Source: Micropruina sp. (GTDB taxonomy: Bacteria > Actinomycetota > Actinomycetes > Propionibacteriales > Propionibacteriaceae). From it: a stretch of 64,000 bases of DNA. The DNA lies in NCBI GenBank assembly GCA_016711205.1, contig JADJTM010000001.1, positions 1,178,001 to 1,242,000 on the forward strand. The letters run 5' to 3'. This document shows, in pieces, positions 27,546 through 36,926 of the stretch (within the stretch, counting starts at the first letter, position 1; each line of letters opens with the position of its first letter). Both the position numbers and the translations under genes were made by a program. The notes beneath the pieces are model-generated. The model made no database searches. It was given only the letters and a program-made list of their open reading frames with translations, and was not told the DNA's origin.

Positions 27546-28088
27546 ATGAGCACCGGCATCACCGAGCAACGGGGGGCCGTTCTGGCGTCGCGGCTGAACT
27601 GGCTGCGCGCGGGTGTGCTGGGTGCCAACGACGGCATCGTGTCGACCGCCGGTCTGGTGTTCGGGGTCGCCGGCGCCACGAACGACTCAGTGGCGCTGTT
27701 CATCGCCGGGGTGGCAGGCATGGTGGCGGGTGCGCTGTCGATGGCCGGCGGAGAGTACGTGTCGGTCAGCACGCAGCGCGACACCGAGAACGCGGTGGGT
27801 GTCGACGCGGACGAGCAGACCAGCCCGTGGCAGGCGGCGCTCGCGTCCTTCGTCGCATTCACCGTGGGAGCGCTGATTCCGCTGCTGGCGATCGTGTTCA
27901 GCCCGGTGCCGGTACGGCTGCCGATCACCATCGGTGCCGTACTCGTGGCACTGATGGTGACCGGCTACACCAGCGCCCGGCTGGGTGGGTCGCCGGTGAC
28001 CCGACCGGTACTACGCAACCTGGTCGTCGGCACCCTCGCCATGGGACTGACCTACGCCGCCGGCACCCTGGTCGGCACCTACCTGTGA
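27546..28088 (+). CDS. VIT/CCC1-family Fe/Mn transporter
   Basis: A 180-residue membrane protein with five predicted helices. The N-terminal LNWLRAGVLGANDGIVSTAG and the following AGALSMAGGEYVSVSTQRDTE are diagnostic of the VIT1/CCC1 family, in which these segments line the metal path. It is shorter than typical members (about 230 residues) because the cytoplasmic metal-binding loop between helices 2 and 3 is brief. It probably exports iron or manganese from the cytoplasm. Its last 78 bases overlap the convergent DUF4192 gene. Confidence 0.88.
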   Translation: MSTGITEQRGAVLASRLNWLRAGVLGANDGIVSTAGLVFGVAGATNDSVALFIAGVAGMVAGALSMAGGEYVSVSTQRDTENAVGVDADEQTSPWQAALASFVAFTVGALIPLLAIVFSPVPVRLPITIGAVLVALMVTGYTSARLGGSPVTRPVLRNLVVGTLAMGLTYAAGTLVGTYL

Positions 28089-29051
28089 GAGGTCGAGGGG
28101 AGCGAGCGCGGCGACCAGCTCGAGCCGCAGTTGGTTCCAAGCGCTGGGCGGAACGATCGCCTGATTGAGTTGGTCGAGCAGACGCTGCAGCGGCAGCGAT
28201 TCGTGCAGCAGTTCGAGCTCTTCCAAACAGATGCACTGCAGCGCACCGTCACCACTGACCCAGGCGGCCCAGCCCAACAGCGCCAGCGGCTGCCCCTGGA
28301 CGCCCTGCGGGCAGGCTCGCACCACCCGGCTCCACAGCTCGACGCAGGTTTCGGCGTTGTCGCCAGTGATGGCGACCAGTGCCCGATCGCGCGCATCGGG
28401 GTCGCGGGTGAGCATGGCCAGCCACACCAGGTCGTCGCGCGGCACGCTGCCGGGTGCCGCCAGAGCGGCCGCGACGGCCGAGGCCATGGCCGCGGGCCGG
28501 TCGCGGGCGGCCAGCCGCTGGGCGCGTTCGGCGGCACCCGCCCAGGCACGTTCCGCCTCGAGCGCCCGGCTCGGGTCGGCACGAACGCTGTGCCGCAGCT
28601 CAGCGCGACTGGGCCGGGCCTGCAGGCCGTGCAGTGTGGCCGTGGCCGCGCTCTGGGTACTGGACGGGTCGTGCCGCGACCGGGGCCCCGAGCTGTGCCC
28701 GGCGCGATACCAGCCCCCGGTGACGCACAACGGCTCGCCGGCCAGTGCGTCACCCAGGTGCGTCTCGGCGCGTTGCAGCACCCCCCAGCCGGCTGACTCG
28801 GACGAACTGTAGGCCACCACCCACACGCGGGCGGCCGGCCAGCGCAGCAACAACCGGTCGATGAGCAGCTCGACGTGACCGCTGGGCTGAAGGTCGGGCA
28901 GATCGGCACGAGCGGTGAGCTCGACCCGGCCGTCGACCAGAACGACCACCACCAGCGACTCGGCCGGGTGAAAACCCAGCAGATGTGGAATCACGCCGAG
29001 CAGGTCGGGCAGATTGCGGATCTTGGCCATCGGGGTCGTTTCAGCCGTCAT
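28011..29051 (-). CDS. DUF4192 domain protein
   Basis: A 346-residue soluble protein whose N-terminus (LPDLLGVIPHLLGFHPAESL) is the hallmark of the actinobacterial DUF4192 family. Function is unknown for the family. The C-terminal 25 codons overlap the convergent transporter gene and are of low complexity (GADQGAGGVGQSHGEGADDQ), so the true end may have drifted into the neighbour. No operon partner is evident. Confidence 0.85.
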   Translation of the reverse strand: MTAETTPMAKIRNLPDLLGVIPHLLGFHPAESLVVVVLVDGRVELTARADLPDLQPSGHVELLIDRLLLRWPAARVWVVAYSSSESAGWGVLQRAETHLGDALAGEPLCVTGGWYRAGHSSGPRSRHDPSSTQSAATATLHGLQARPSRAELRHSVRADPSRALEAERAWAGAAERAQRLAARDRPAAMASAVAAALAAPGSVPRDDLVWLAMLTRDPDARDRALVAITGDNAETCVELWSRVVRACPQGVQGQPLALLGWAAWVSGDGALQCICLEELELLHESLPLQRLLDQLNQAIVPPSAWNQLRLELVAALAPLDLSQVGADQGAGGVGQSHGEGADDQVA

Positions 29052-29147
29052 ATCTTCATTGACCGACCGCGAACCCGCCAGCGTTCAAATTCGTTGCGAA
29101 GCCTCGCAGGGCTGTGGACAACCCGCGGACGAGTAGCCTTCCTCTTG

Positions 29148-29846
29148 ATGACCAACACACCCGGCAACGGATGGCCCGGCGGGCCGCCGCCCCAGGGGCC
29201 CGGCTCGACGCCGCCCGGCTGGGGCGCTCAGCCCTGGAACCCGTCCGCCCCACCGCCGCGTCCCGGCCAGCAGCCCGCTCCGCTGCCGTACGCACCGCCG
29301 CCGTCCGGCTTCGACCCGACCCGCGCCATGGGCGAGGCGCCGCCCCGGCCGGTGTCGATCAACCAGTTCGCGCCGCCGCCCAATCGCACACCCGTGATCG
29401 CGACCATCGCCGCCCTGGTCATCCTGGTGCTGGTGATCGCCGTGGGCACCTACCTGCGCGCGCAGCCGGCGGCGCCGACCCCGTCCCCCAGCGTCAGCCA
29501 GACCGCGTCGGCCGGCCCCGGTCACCCGTTCACGACGCCGACCGGGCAGGGTGGCCGCTGGCAGATCCTCGATGAGCAGTGGACGGACGAAGGCCTGCAG
29601 CTTCAACTGCGCATCCATTCCGATTCGGGCTCGATCTCGTTCAGCTTTCTGGCCTTTGCGAACGCGACCACCCAGGTGGTGGAGCCGACCGCGGGTTCGA
29701 TGACCCCCGACATTCGCAACGGCACGGCCACTCCGGCCCAACCGGTCACCGGCTACGTGTTCTTTCCGTTACCGCGGGAGGACGCGACGATCATTCTGGC
29801 CACCGGATCGGGACGCCAGATGTCCGCCCTCCCGGTCAAGGGCTGA
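29148..29846 (+). CDS. Membrane-anchored actinobacterial protein with Pro/Gly-rich N-terminus
   Basis: A 232-residue protein: an N-terminal cytoplasmic region of about 80 residues rich in Pro and Gly, one transmembrane helix (VIATIAALVILVLVIAVGTY, near residues 84-103), a short Pro/Ser linker, and an extracytoplasmic beta-rich domain of about 110 residues (GRWQILDEQWTDEGLQLQLR...). No catalytic motif is seen and I do not recognise the outer domain. The start at 29148 is the ATG nearest to a conserved-looking beginning. Confidence 0.7.
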   Translation: MTNTPGNGWPGGPPPQGPGSTPPGWGAQPWNPSAPPPRPGQQPAPLPYAPPPSGFDPTRAMGEAPPRPVSINQFAPPPNRTPVIATIAALVILVLVIAVGTYLRAQPAAPTPSPSVSQTASAGPGHPFTTPTGQGGRWQILDEQWTDEGLQLQLRIHSDSGSISFSFLAFANATTQVVEPTAGSMTPDIRNGTATPAQPVTGYVFFPLPREDATIILATGSGRQMSALPVKG

Positions 29847-29967
29847 TCCGGACAGGCTCGGATCCATCGATCAGCGCCTACTGCGCGACCACATCCGGAC
29901 GCCCTGGCTGCGCCGGCCACGCTCAACAGACGCTGCACCGGCCACGCTCGACAGACCAAGCTCCCCG

Positions 29968-30960
29968 CTACGTCTCGGACCTCGCCAGCGCGGGGTCCGG
30001 CGGCGGCGTCGCCGGCACGGGGCGCACGGCGTCCGGATGATGCCGAGACAGCACCACAACCCCCCACACCGACAGCACACCGCCGAGCAGCATGCCGATG
30101 CCGATCAACGGCGTGATGTTCACCCCTTCACCCAGCACGATCAGGCCGAAGCTGACCGCGACGATCGGGTCGGTGGTGGTCATCGAGCCGACGGTGACCT
30201 CGGCCGGGCCGTTGGCCAAGCCCTGCTGCACCATGAATCCGCCCACCGCGTACGACAGCACCAGCAGCGGTGCCACCACCCAGAACACCGGGCGGCCGTG
30301 AAAGTCCTCGAGCCTCATCACCTCGGAGGTGGCCTTCACCATGCCCGCGGACAGCCCGTAGAAGAACGAGCCGCCCGAGGCCCACATCAGACAGCGCCAC
30401 TGCACCGGACCCTTCCAGCCGAGCAGCCCAAGAGTGGTGCCGATCAGGATGATCACCGCGCATCCGGTGGCGATCACGGCCGGATCGAGCACCGTGTGCT
30501 CGGACGCCTTGCTGGCCGCCAGCACGGTGAACAGCACGATGCCGGCCACCGTCATCGCCACCGCCAGCCACATCGGACGGCTGACCGTGTGCCGGTGGAT
30601 GCGCGCCGCCATCAGCACCGCCCAGGGCACCGCGAGGATGCCGACCGGTTGCACGACGGTGACCGGCGCCAGGGTCAGGGCCACGATGTGCGCCGTCGCC
30701 CCGATCACGATCGTCAACAAGCCCAGCAGCCACAGCGGCGTGCGCACCAGGCGCCACAGCTGACTCAGGTTCATGGCCCGGTTCTCAGCGTGCTGGTCGA
30801 CCAGCCGGCCGACCGCCAGGTGCTGCATGGTCGAGCCACCCGCGTACGCGACCGACGAGCAGACCACGATGATGATCGCCAGCGGAATGTTCTGCTCGAG
30901 CAGAAAACCGGGTGCGGAGAGGGGCTGCATCGGCGTCCAATCTGGTGGGGCGTCCGGCAC
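29968..30960 (-). CDS. DMT-superfamily (EamA/NIPA-like) transporter
   Basis: A 330-residue membrane protein with about nine to ten helices in two related halves. Typical drug/metabolite transporter features are VQPVGILAVPWAVLMAARI in the first half and VGSMTTTDPIVAVSFGLIVLGEGV in the second. The GTG start is tentative; an internal Met (MQPLSAPGFLLEQN) is also possible. Substrate unknown. Confidence 0.82.
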   Translation of the reverse strand: MPDAPPDWTPMQPLSAPGFLLEQNIPLAIIIVVCSSVAYAGGSTMQHLAVGRLVDQHAENRAMNLSQLWRLVRTPLWLLGLLTIVIGATAHIVALTLAPVTVVQPVGILAVPWAVLMAARIHRHTVSRPMWLAVAMTVAGIVLFTVLAASKASEHTVLDPAVIATGCAVIILIGTTLGLLGWKGPVQWRCLMWASGGSFFYGLSAGMVKATSEVMRLEDFHGRPVFWVVAPLLVLSYAVGGFMVQQGLANGPAEVTVGSMTTTDPIVAVSFGLIVLGEGVNITPLIGIGMLLGGVLSVWGVVVLSRHHPDAVRPVPATPPPDPALARSET

Positions 30961-31024
30961 AGCCTACCGGCACCGGACGACGGGCCCTCCCGTGACCGCT
31001 ACCGCCGGGCGGGTTGCTGCCGGG

Positions 31025-31498
31025 TCAGCGATCCCGGTGCTGGACGGACCGGTGCACCAGATGCGTGATCGCGGCAGCCACGGTGGCAGCACCCAGACAT
31101 GCGAAGAAGCCGAAGAACGCGAACCGCGCGCCCGAGGCCATGAACAGCAGCATCAGGCACAACCCGGCCGCCAGCCCGAGCAGCCCGAACAGCACGTCGA
31201 AGGGGGAGGCGACACGCTGAGCCGGCACGGCCGCGGACGCCGGAGCGGCGGTGGCGAGCACCGTGACCGGAGCCGGTGGCGCCGGAAGGTCGGCCAGCAG
31301 GTGCCACAGTTCGCCGTCGGTGCGCGCCTGCACGGCGCGCTCGACCCGCTCGTCGAACTCGTCACCGCTCAGCCGGCCGGCGCTGAAATGATCCGACAGC
31401 GCCCGGCAGACCTGCTCCCGTTCGGAGTCTCCGATGCGCATGTCCGCCCTGGTCAGCGGGCGAGTGGGCGGGTTGAGGGGAAGGGGCTGCAGGCTCAT
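31025..31498 (-). CDS. DUF1707 (SHOCT-like) membrane protein
   Basis: A 157-residue protein. Residues about 20-70 form the DUF1707 domain (MRIGDSEREQVCRALSDHFS ... LSGDEFDERVERAV), often found in actinobacterial membrane or cell-envelope proteins. An Ala/Pro linker and two transmembrane helices (about 97-118 and 123-145) follow. The start at 31498 (MSLQPLPLN) is preferred to a longer frame of unconserved residues. Function unknown. Confidence 0.8.
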   Translation of the reverse strand: MSLQPLPLNPPTRPLTRADMRIGDSEREQVCRALSDHFSAGRLSGDEFDERVERAVQARTDGELWHLLADLPAPPAPVTVLATAAPASAAVPAQRVASPFDVLFGLLGLAAGLCLMLLFMASGARFAFFGFFACLGAATVAAAITHLVHRSVQHRDR

Positions 31499-31654
31499 GC
31501 GGTCAGTATTCACAGCGGACGCCGGCACGTCACCGGACGCAGCCCAGGTGACGACCCCGGTCGTGGCTGAGCGCGCCCTCAGAGACCAGGGAGGCACCGT
31601 CCGCTGCTCTGCGGTCGTAGGGTCGCCCACGCCGCGACGGGTAGGGTCGTCGGC

Positions 31655-32227
31655 ATGGCGCCGGGCGATGCATCATGGAGCGCCACCAGGGGCAGCCGCA
31701 AAGCCACCGGCTCGGTGCGTCCCTGGCGGGCCGTCGCAGTCGGCCTGGTCACCCTTCTCGCCTTGACCGGCTGCACGGCGGAGGCCGCACCCAGCGCCGG
31801 CCCGTCCCTGATCGGCACCCGGACGCAGCTGTGCGCCGATCGGGTGGAGGCCGCGGCCGCGAATGCCGTGATCGCCGGGCCGGTGGCCGACCTGCGTGAG
31901 TTGTCCACCTTCACCGGGGGCGCGCGCGTCGGCCAGTGCGCGTTGCTCGACAACGATGGCGGAGCACTGCTGTCGGTGCAGGTGGTGCGCGACGTGGGCG
32001 CCAAGGCACTGTCGGCGGAACTCGAGAAGCTCAGCCAGCAGGACAACTACTCCGGCGATGACGCCTCGGGGGTCACCGGCGAAGGCGTCACCACCACGGC
32101 ACTGGCGGCCGTCGACGCCGACTACTACGTGCGGGTGCTCGGCCTGGGCGGCATATCCGCCGACCAGCGCACGGCCGCGCTCGCGCTCGCCAAGGCCGTC
32201 GCGACGGTCACCGCCTCGATTCAATAG
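31655..32227 (+). CDS. Putative secreted lipoprotein
   Basis: A protein of up to 190 residues with lipobox LTGC (Cys40 from the ATG at 31655). A GTG at 31715 would place the Cys at residue 20 and gives a more normal signal peptide. The mature part has two further Cys (LCADRVEAAAAN and GQCALLDNDGGAL) and an alternating alpha/beta pattern. No recognised family. It is divergent from the DUF1707 gene. Confidence 0.7.
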   Translation: MAPGDASWSATRGSRKATGSVRPWRAVAVGLVTLLALTGCTAEAAPSAGPSLIGTRTQLCADRVEAAAANAVIAGPVADLRELSTFTGGARVGQCALLDNDGGALLSVQVVRDVGAKALSAELEKLSQQDNYSGDDASGVTGEGVTTTALAAVDADYYVRVLGLGGISADQRTAALALAKAVATVTASIQ

Positions 32228-32270
32228 CGGGAGGCTGACACCGCCGCAGCTGACCGGATCAGCCGGCCGT

Positions 32271-33230
32271 TCAGAACCCGAGCGACTTCAGCGTGTTGCG
32301 CAGCGTGGCGGCGGAGCTCTTCAGCTTCTCGATCTCGGAGTCGTCCAGCGGAACGTCCAGCACCCGCTCGATGCCCTTGCTCGACACCATGGTCGGCACC
32401 GACAAAGCGACGTCGTGGATGTCGTGCCACCCGTCCAGCACGCTGGACAGCGGAAACACCGTGCGGGTGGGGCTGACCAGAGCCTCGGTGAGCCGTGCGC
32501 CGGTCAGGCCGATCGCGTAGTTGGTGGCGCCCTTGCCGGCGATCACCTTGTATGCGGCGTGCATGGCCTCGTCGCCGAGCTGCTCGAGCAGCGTCTGGTC
32601 GAACATGCGGTGCCCCGTGGAGTCCACCCACTCACGGATCGGGATGCTGGTGATCTTGGCGCTCGACCAGACCGGGAACTCGGTGTCGCCGTGTTCGCCG
32701 AGAATGTTGGCGTGCACGTGGGCCGTTGAGACCCGGGCCATCTCGGCGATGGCGAACCGCAGCCGCGAGGTGTCGAGCATGGTGCCGGTCGAGAACACCC
32801 TCGAGGTGGGCAGGCCGCTCACCTTCTGCGCCACCACGGTCAGCACGTCGCACGGGTTGGTGACGAGCACATAGAGGGCGTTGGGTGCCTGCTCGAGCAG
32901 GTTCGGCATCAGCGACTTGAGGATGTTGGTGTTGACCTCGGCCAGCTCGAGCCGGGTCTGGCCCGGCTTCTGAGCGGCACCCGCGGTGATGATCACCACG
33001 TCGGAGTCCCTAACCACCTCGATGTTGCCACCCCCCTCGACGCCGGAGGACGGGGTGAACTGCGTGCCGTGGTTGAGGTCGCGCGCCTCGGCGTCCGCCT
33101 TCTTCTCGTTGATGTCGTAGATCGCGATGCGCTGGGCCGAGCCCCGGATCAGGGCGGCATAGGCAAGGGATGAGCCGACAGCGCCCGCGCCGATGACCGA
33201 TAGTTTCGTTGGGGTGGTGGTAGTCGCCAT
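32271..33230 (-). CDS. ldh: L-lactate dehydrogenase
   Basis: A 319-residue NAD-dependent enzyme that reduces pyruvate to L-lactate. It has the dinucleotide loop GAGAVGS (residues 14-20), an acidic Asp39 favouring NAD, and the substrate loop KPGQTRLEL with Gln91 and Arg93; Gln at this position distinguishes lactate from malate dehydrogenases. The active-site His180 lies in GEHGDTEFP. This supports a fermentative capacity. It stands alone between convergent and divergent neighbours. Confidence 0.94.
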   Translation of the reverse strand: MATTTTPTKLSVIGAGAVGSSLAYAALIRGSAQRIAIYDINEKKADAEARDLNHGTQFTPSSGVEGGGNIEVVRDSDVVIITAGAAQKPGQTRLELAEVNTNILKSLMPNLLEQAPNALYVLVTNPCDVLTVVAQKVSGLPTSRVFSTGTMLDTSRLRFAIAEMARVSTAHVHANILGEHGDTEFPVWSSAKITSIPIREWVDSTGHRMFDQTLLEQLGDEAMHAAYKVIAGKGATNYAIGLTGARLTEALVSPTRTVFPLSSVLDGWHDIHDVALSVPTMVSSKGIERVLDVPLDDSEIEKLKSSAATLRNTLKSLGF

Positions 33231-33341
33231 GGCTCTAAACTAGCGCCCAGTCCGCGTGCCTGCAGACGCGCACACGCCTTTGATCACGCACCAAGACGGA
33301 CGCTCCGCGCGTGCCGCGGCGCCGGCCCCGGATCGTCCGGC

Positions 33342-35648
33342 TCACACCGGCTCGTAGGCGGTCGCGAAGCGTGCAACCGGCACCAGCCAACGCTCGTGCA
33401 GATCGCCTTCGACCAGCCAGTCCCCCGGCTCTGCCACCGCCGCGCCCTCCAGAGTCTGCACCTGCTCGTGCAGCTGAGCCGGACGGGCCTGGACGAACCC
33501 GCCGCGCCGGTACCGGTCACCGCCCAGCGGCTCGTGGCCGGCTGTGAACGCCGCCGGGTCGGCGGACCACTGTCGTCCGCTCTCGGGGTCGGTGACCAGC
33601 CAGTCACCGGCCGCGGCCCGCATCGTGGCGCCCGATTCGGTCTGCCAGCTCCACGCCTCGGCGACGCGCCTGGCGCGCACCTCGCCCAGCCGCCGGAACG
33701 GCAGCATCCGGGTCTCGCGCTGCGACCGGTAGCCGGCCACGTCCAGCAGCGCGAGCGCCCTCCGGACCCCGCCCGAGGTACGCACCCTGGCCGGCGGCGG
33801 TAGCGCGTCCCATTCCACCAGCCAGTCGTGGTACAGCCGGGCGTCGTCCCGGACGGCCGCCCGCCGCCAGCCGTTGGCCAGGTAGAACCGGCGCCAGGAA
33901 TCGTGTTCGCGCCGGCTCAGAAAGTCGATCTCGGCCGGGCTGAGGTCGTCGCCGGGACCCTCCGCCGCCCAGGTGCGGCCGAGCAACGTCACGCCCGAGA
34001 ACAGGCTGTGCACCTGGCGCAGGTTGCTGTCGCGAAAGAACTGCGGCAGTTCCGGCCATGCCCGCGCCGAGGGACGGCTGCCGATCGCGTCGCCGAGCTG
34101 GTTGAGGTAGGCGGTGTGCAGCAACCGAGCCATCCGCGTCCAGTGGTCCTCAGGCAGCTCGTCGCCGCTGAGCAGACCGACTCCGAAGCTGGTCAGCCGG
34201 CCCAGCAGCGGCTGCTGTGGCAGCTCGGTGGACGTGGGGTCCACGGCCAGGATCGTCACCTCCGGCAACTGCCCGGCCAGCCGGGTGGGACGGTTCAGCG
34301 CCGGGGCGGCGTCGGCGATCACGAGCAGGGTGGTCAACTCGCTGCGTCCGGCGGCGACCAGCACGGGGTCGCTCGCCGGGTCGTCGATCACCCGTACGAC
34401 GGCGATGCCGCTGTCGTTGCCGAACCTGGCCTGTTGCGCGGAATGCTCGGCAGCCAGTTGGGTCGCGCCGGTGCCGACCAGGGTGACCTCGAGGCCCGAC
34501 AACTGGTGGTTGGGCGCCAGCACCCGGCGCTCGCGCTCGGTCTGCGCCACCTCCGCCAGGACTGCGGCGGCGAGGTCGCCCTGACCGGCGAGCACCAGCC
34601 GGCGCGCCCCGATCAGCTCGATCCGCCCGACCACGGCCCGCGCCGTCTGCTCGGTGGCCGACAGCGCGTCGGCCAGCCACGCGCGGTGTGGGCTGATCGT
34701 GGTCCGCCGCCAGTTCTCGGCAGCCCATGGGTCGTCGATGCGCACCAGCACCCGGGTGACCATCGCCTCGTTGGGTAGCGCCGCGTCCAGCACACGCGCC
34801 ACCCGGGCGAAGCCGGCCAGCGCCTCCGGCACCCGGTCCTCGATGATGTGCACCGACTCGGCACAGCGGCGTCCACGCGCGGTGAGCACCCGGGTGAGCG
34901 CGTCGCCATCGACGGTGTCGGCGGCCAGCACCCGTCCACCCAGGGTGCGGGTGCTGGCCAGGAAGGTCTCATCGCCGCCGGAGGTGATCACGATCAGCGA
35001 TGCTTTGGGCGGCACGTTGGTGGCGAGTACCCGGACGACCGGCGCCACCTGCGCCGCCGCGCCGATCACCACCACGCTGCGGTGCGCCCAGAACGCCATC
35101 CAACGGTCGATCTGGCGGCGCATGGTGGCCACCACCACGCCCACCACCCCGGCCAGGGCCCCCCACAGTGTGCACAGCCGGGCCAGGTGAGCAGCCAGGG
35201 GCGTCTCGGTGGGACAGCCCGGCCCCGCCCCCCACGGCTCGGCACCATTGCCCGACAGCACCCAGGTCAACGGCTCGAAGAACGGCAGTCCCCCGGGCGC
35301 GCAGTTGACGTACGATGCCAGGCCCAGCACCAGCGCGCCCACCGCGAAGGCCGACAGGCTCAGCACGCCGATCACCCGGCCGGCGGCGTTGCGGGCGCGT
35401 CCGTAGAGTGCTGCCGCGGCCACGATGGAACCCAGGAACACCGCCGGCACCACCGGTTGGCGAGGGTCGGTCAGCCAGCGGTACCAGTCCGGCCCGTCCA
35501 CGCCGAGGGCACGCAGGGCGGCGAGCATGCCCAACAAGGCCGCCAGCACGGCGAACGGAAGCCATGCCCACTGCGGTACGGAGCGGCGTCGACGCGCAGG
35601 CGACGCGAACAATCTGCGCCGCCGCCGGCCTGCGATCACCCCGGTCAT
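33342..35648 (-). CDS. Membrane protein with two Rossmann (RCK-like) domains and a RyR-like domain
   Basis: A 768-residue protein. Residues about 25-180 have four transmembrane helices. Two nucleotide-binding-like domains follow: one begins SVVVIGAAAQVAPVVRVLA near residue 190, the other RLVLAGQGDLAAAVLAEVA near 345. A segment near residue 580 (REHDSWRRFYLANGWRRAAVRDDARLYHDW) resembles the RyR motif of bacterial and animal calcium-channel-related proteins. The C-terminus (about 640-768) has repeated W/D-containing blocks (TMRAAAGDWLVTDPE, VAEPGDWLVEGDL). A cation-channel or sensor role is inferred; no pore-loop signature was seen. Confidence 0.65.
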   Translation of the reverse strand: MTGVIAGRRRRRLFASPARRRRSVPQWAWLPFAVLAALLGMLAALRALGVDGPDWYRWLTDPRQPVVPAVFLGSIVAAAALYGRARNAAGRVIGVLSLSAFAVGALVLGLASYVNCAPGGLPFFEPLTWVLSGNGAEPWGAGPGCPTETPLAAHLARLCTLWGALAGVVGVVVATMRRQIDRWMAFWAHRSVVVIGAAAQVAPVVRVLATNVPPKASLIVITSGGDETFLASTRTLGGRVLAADTVDGDALTRVLTARGRRCAESVHIIEDRVPEALAGFARVARVLDAALPNEAMVTRVLVRIDDPWAAENWRRTTISPHRAWLADALSATEQTARAVVGRIELIGARRLVLAGQGDLAAAVLAEVAQTERERRVLAPNHQLSGLEVTLVGTGATQLAAEHSAQQARFGNDSGIAVVRVIDDPASDPVLVAAGRSELTTLLVIADAAPALNRPTRLAGQLPEVTILAVDPTSTELPQQPLLGRLTSFGVGLLSGDELPEDHWTRMARLLHTAYLNQLGDAIGSRPSARAWPELPQFFRDSNLRQVHSLFSGVTLLGRTWAAEGPGDDLSPAEIDFLSRREHDSWRRFYLANGWRRAAVRDDARLYHDWLVEWDALPPPARVRTSGGVRRALALLDVAGYRSQRETRMLPFRRLGEVRARRVAEAWSWQTESGATMRAAAGDWLVTDPESGRQWSADPAAFTAGHEPLGGDRYRRGGFVQARPAQLHEQVQTLEGAAVAEPGDWLVEGDLHERWLVPVARFATAYEPV

Positions 35649-35660
35649 CAGGGGGTGAGC

Positions 35661-36827
35661 CTACGGGCTGGCTGTGTCCGACGGCGAGGCGTCATCGCTG
35701 GCCGCGCTCACCGACTCGCTGGGCTTGGGCGTGTGCTCGGACGCCGTCGCGGACGCGGTCTCGGTCGCCGTTTCGGTCGGCGTCGGCGTCGGGGTGGGCG
35801 TCTCGGTCTGCGGCGGGCTGGGTGAGGGCGTGGCGGTCTTCGTCGGCGTGGTCGAAGGCTTGGGGCTCTTGGTGGTGGTGGACGGGCTGGGCGTGGGCCT
35901 GCTCGACCTGGTGGCGGACGCCGTCGGCGTGGGTGACGCGGTCGGGCCCAGGTTTTCGATCGTGACGCTGGGCCGCGGGGACGGCTTGCCGGTCAGGTAG
36001 GGCGACGGGTCGACGTAGCTGCCCTCCACCTTGATCTCGAAGTGCAGATGGCAACCGGTCGACAAGCCGGTGGTGCCCGCGAGCGCAATGCCCTGGCCGG
36101 TCGTGACCTGCTGCCCGACCCGGACCCCGATGCGGGACAGGTGGGCGTACTTGGTGAGCGTGTGCTTGCCCTGGTACTCACCGAGATCGATCACCACCAG
36201 GTTGCCGTAGCCGCCGCTGGGGCCGGCCTGGACGACCGTGCCGCGATAGGCGGCGACCACCGGCGTGCCGCACGCGGCGTGCATGTCGACGCCGTTGTGC
36301 ATGCGCGAGTAGTGCAGGATCGGATGGAACCGCATGCCGAAGCCGCCGGTGACGGCGCCCGGCACGGGCGACACGAAGTCGCTGCCGTTCGAGGCGACCG
36401 AGGTGCTCGGTGACGGTGCCGGCAGGGTGTCGTCGGCATCGGCGTCGGCGTCGTCGCGTTCGGCCGAGCGGTCAAGTGCCGGCTGCTGCCCGGGCGCGGG
36501 CGAGAACCGGGGGTCGGTGGCCACCCAGCCCAGCGCGGTCGGCGTGCTCTGCGCGCTCGGAGCGCTGCTGGGAACCGCGGTGGTGGCCGACGATGCGGTC
36601 AGCGCCGGCGCGAGCAGCACGGCGATCGCGATCGCCACACCGTTCAGCGCCCACGAACTGCGCGGAATCGGCGAGCGCACCGCGCGTTTGCCGCGGGAAT
36701 GACGGGGAGCGGGACCCTCGGCCAACCGGCGCAGAGATGGATCGGCAGCACCGTGTGACTCGGAATCGGGGGCCAGCCGTCGAGGCGCGCCATCGACAGG
36801 CGGCACATACCGGCGTGGCGTCTGCAA
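35661..36827 (-). CDS. M23-family cell-wall metallopeptidase with Thr/Pro/Ser tail
   Basis: A 388-residue membrane-anchored LytM-type endopeptidase, TTG-started after AAGGAG. It has a transmembrane helix near residues 59-80, a variable linker, then the M23 domain (about 150-285) with the zinc motifs HNGVD and HLHFE. The C-terminal 100 residues are a low-complexity Pro/Thr/Ser/Glu stalk, which may span the wall. It would cut peptidoglycan cross-links. The AT-rich 100 bases before it hold no riboswitch that I can recognise. Confidence 0.88.
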   Translation of the reverse strand: MQTPRRYVPPVDGAPRRLAPDSESHGAADPSLRRLAEGPAPRHSRGKRAVRSPIPRSSWALNGVAIAIAVLLAPALTASSATTAVPSSAPSAQSTPTALGWVATDPRFSPAPGQQPALDRSAERDDADADADDTLPAPSPSTSVASNGSDFVSPVPGAVTGGFGMRFHPILHYSRMHNGVDMHAACGTPVVAAYRGTVVQAGPSGGYGNLVVIDLGEYQGKHTLTKYAHLSRIGVRVGQQVTTGQGIALAGTTGLSTGCHLHFEIKVEGSYVDPSPYLTGKPSPRPSVTIENLGPTASPTPTASATRSSRPTPSPSTTTKSPKPSTTPTKTATPSPSPPQTETPTPTPTPTETATETASATASEHTPKPSESVSAASDDASPSDTASP

Positions 36828-36926
36828 TGCCGCTCCTTGTTCACAAACCCGACTCGGGAAAGACTATCAACCAGGTAGCGACATACCTCCGTCCAGATAC
36901 CTTTTCTGAAGTTTTCTCATTCACTA

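Noticed and set aside
36828..36926. AT-rich leader of the M23 peptidase gene as a c-di-AMP riboswitch
   Set aside because: Such riboswitches often precede cell-wall hydrolase genes in actinobacteria, but the conserved core sequence blocks are not present here.
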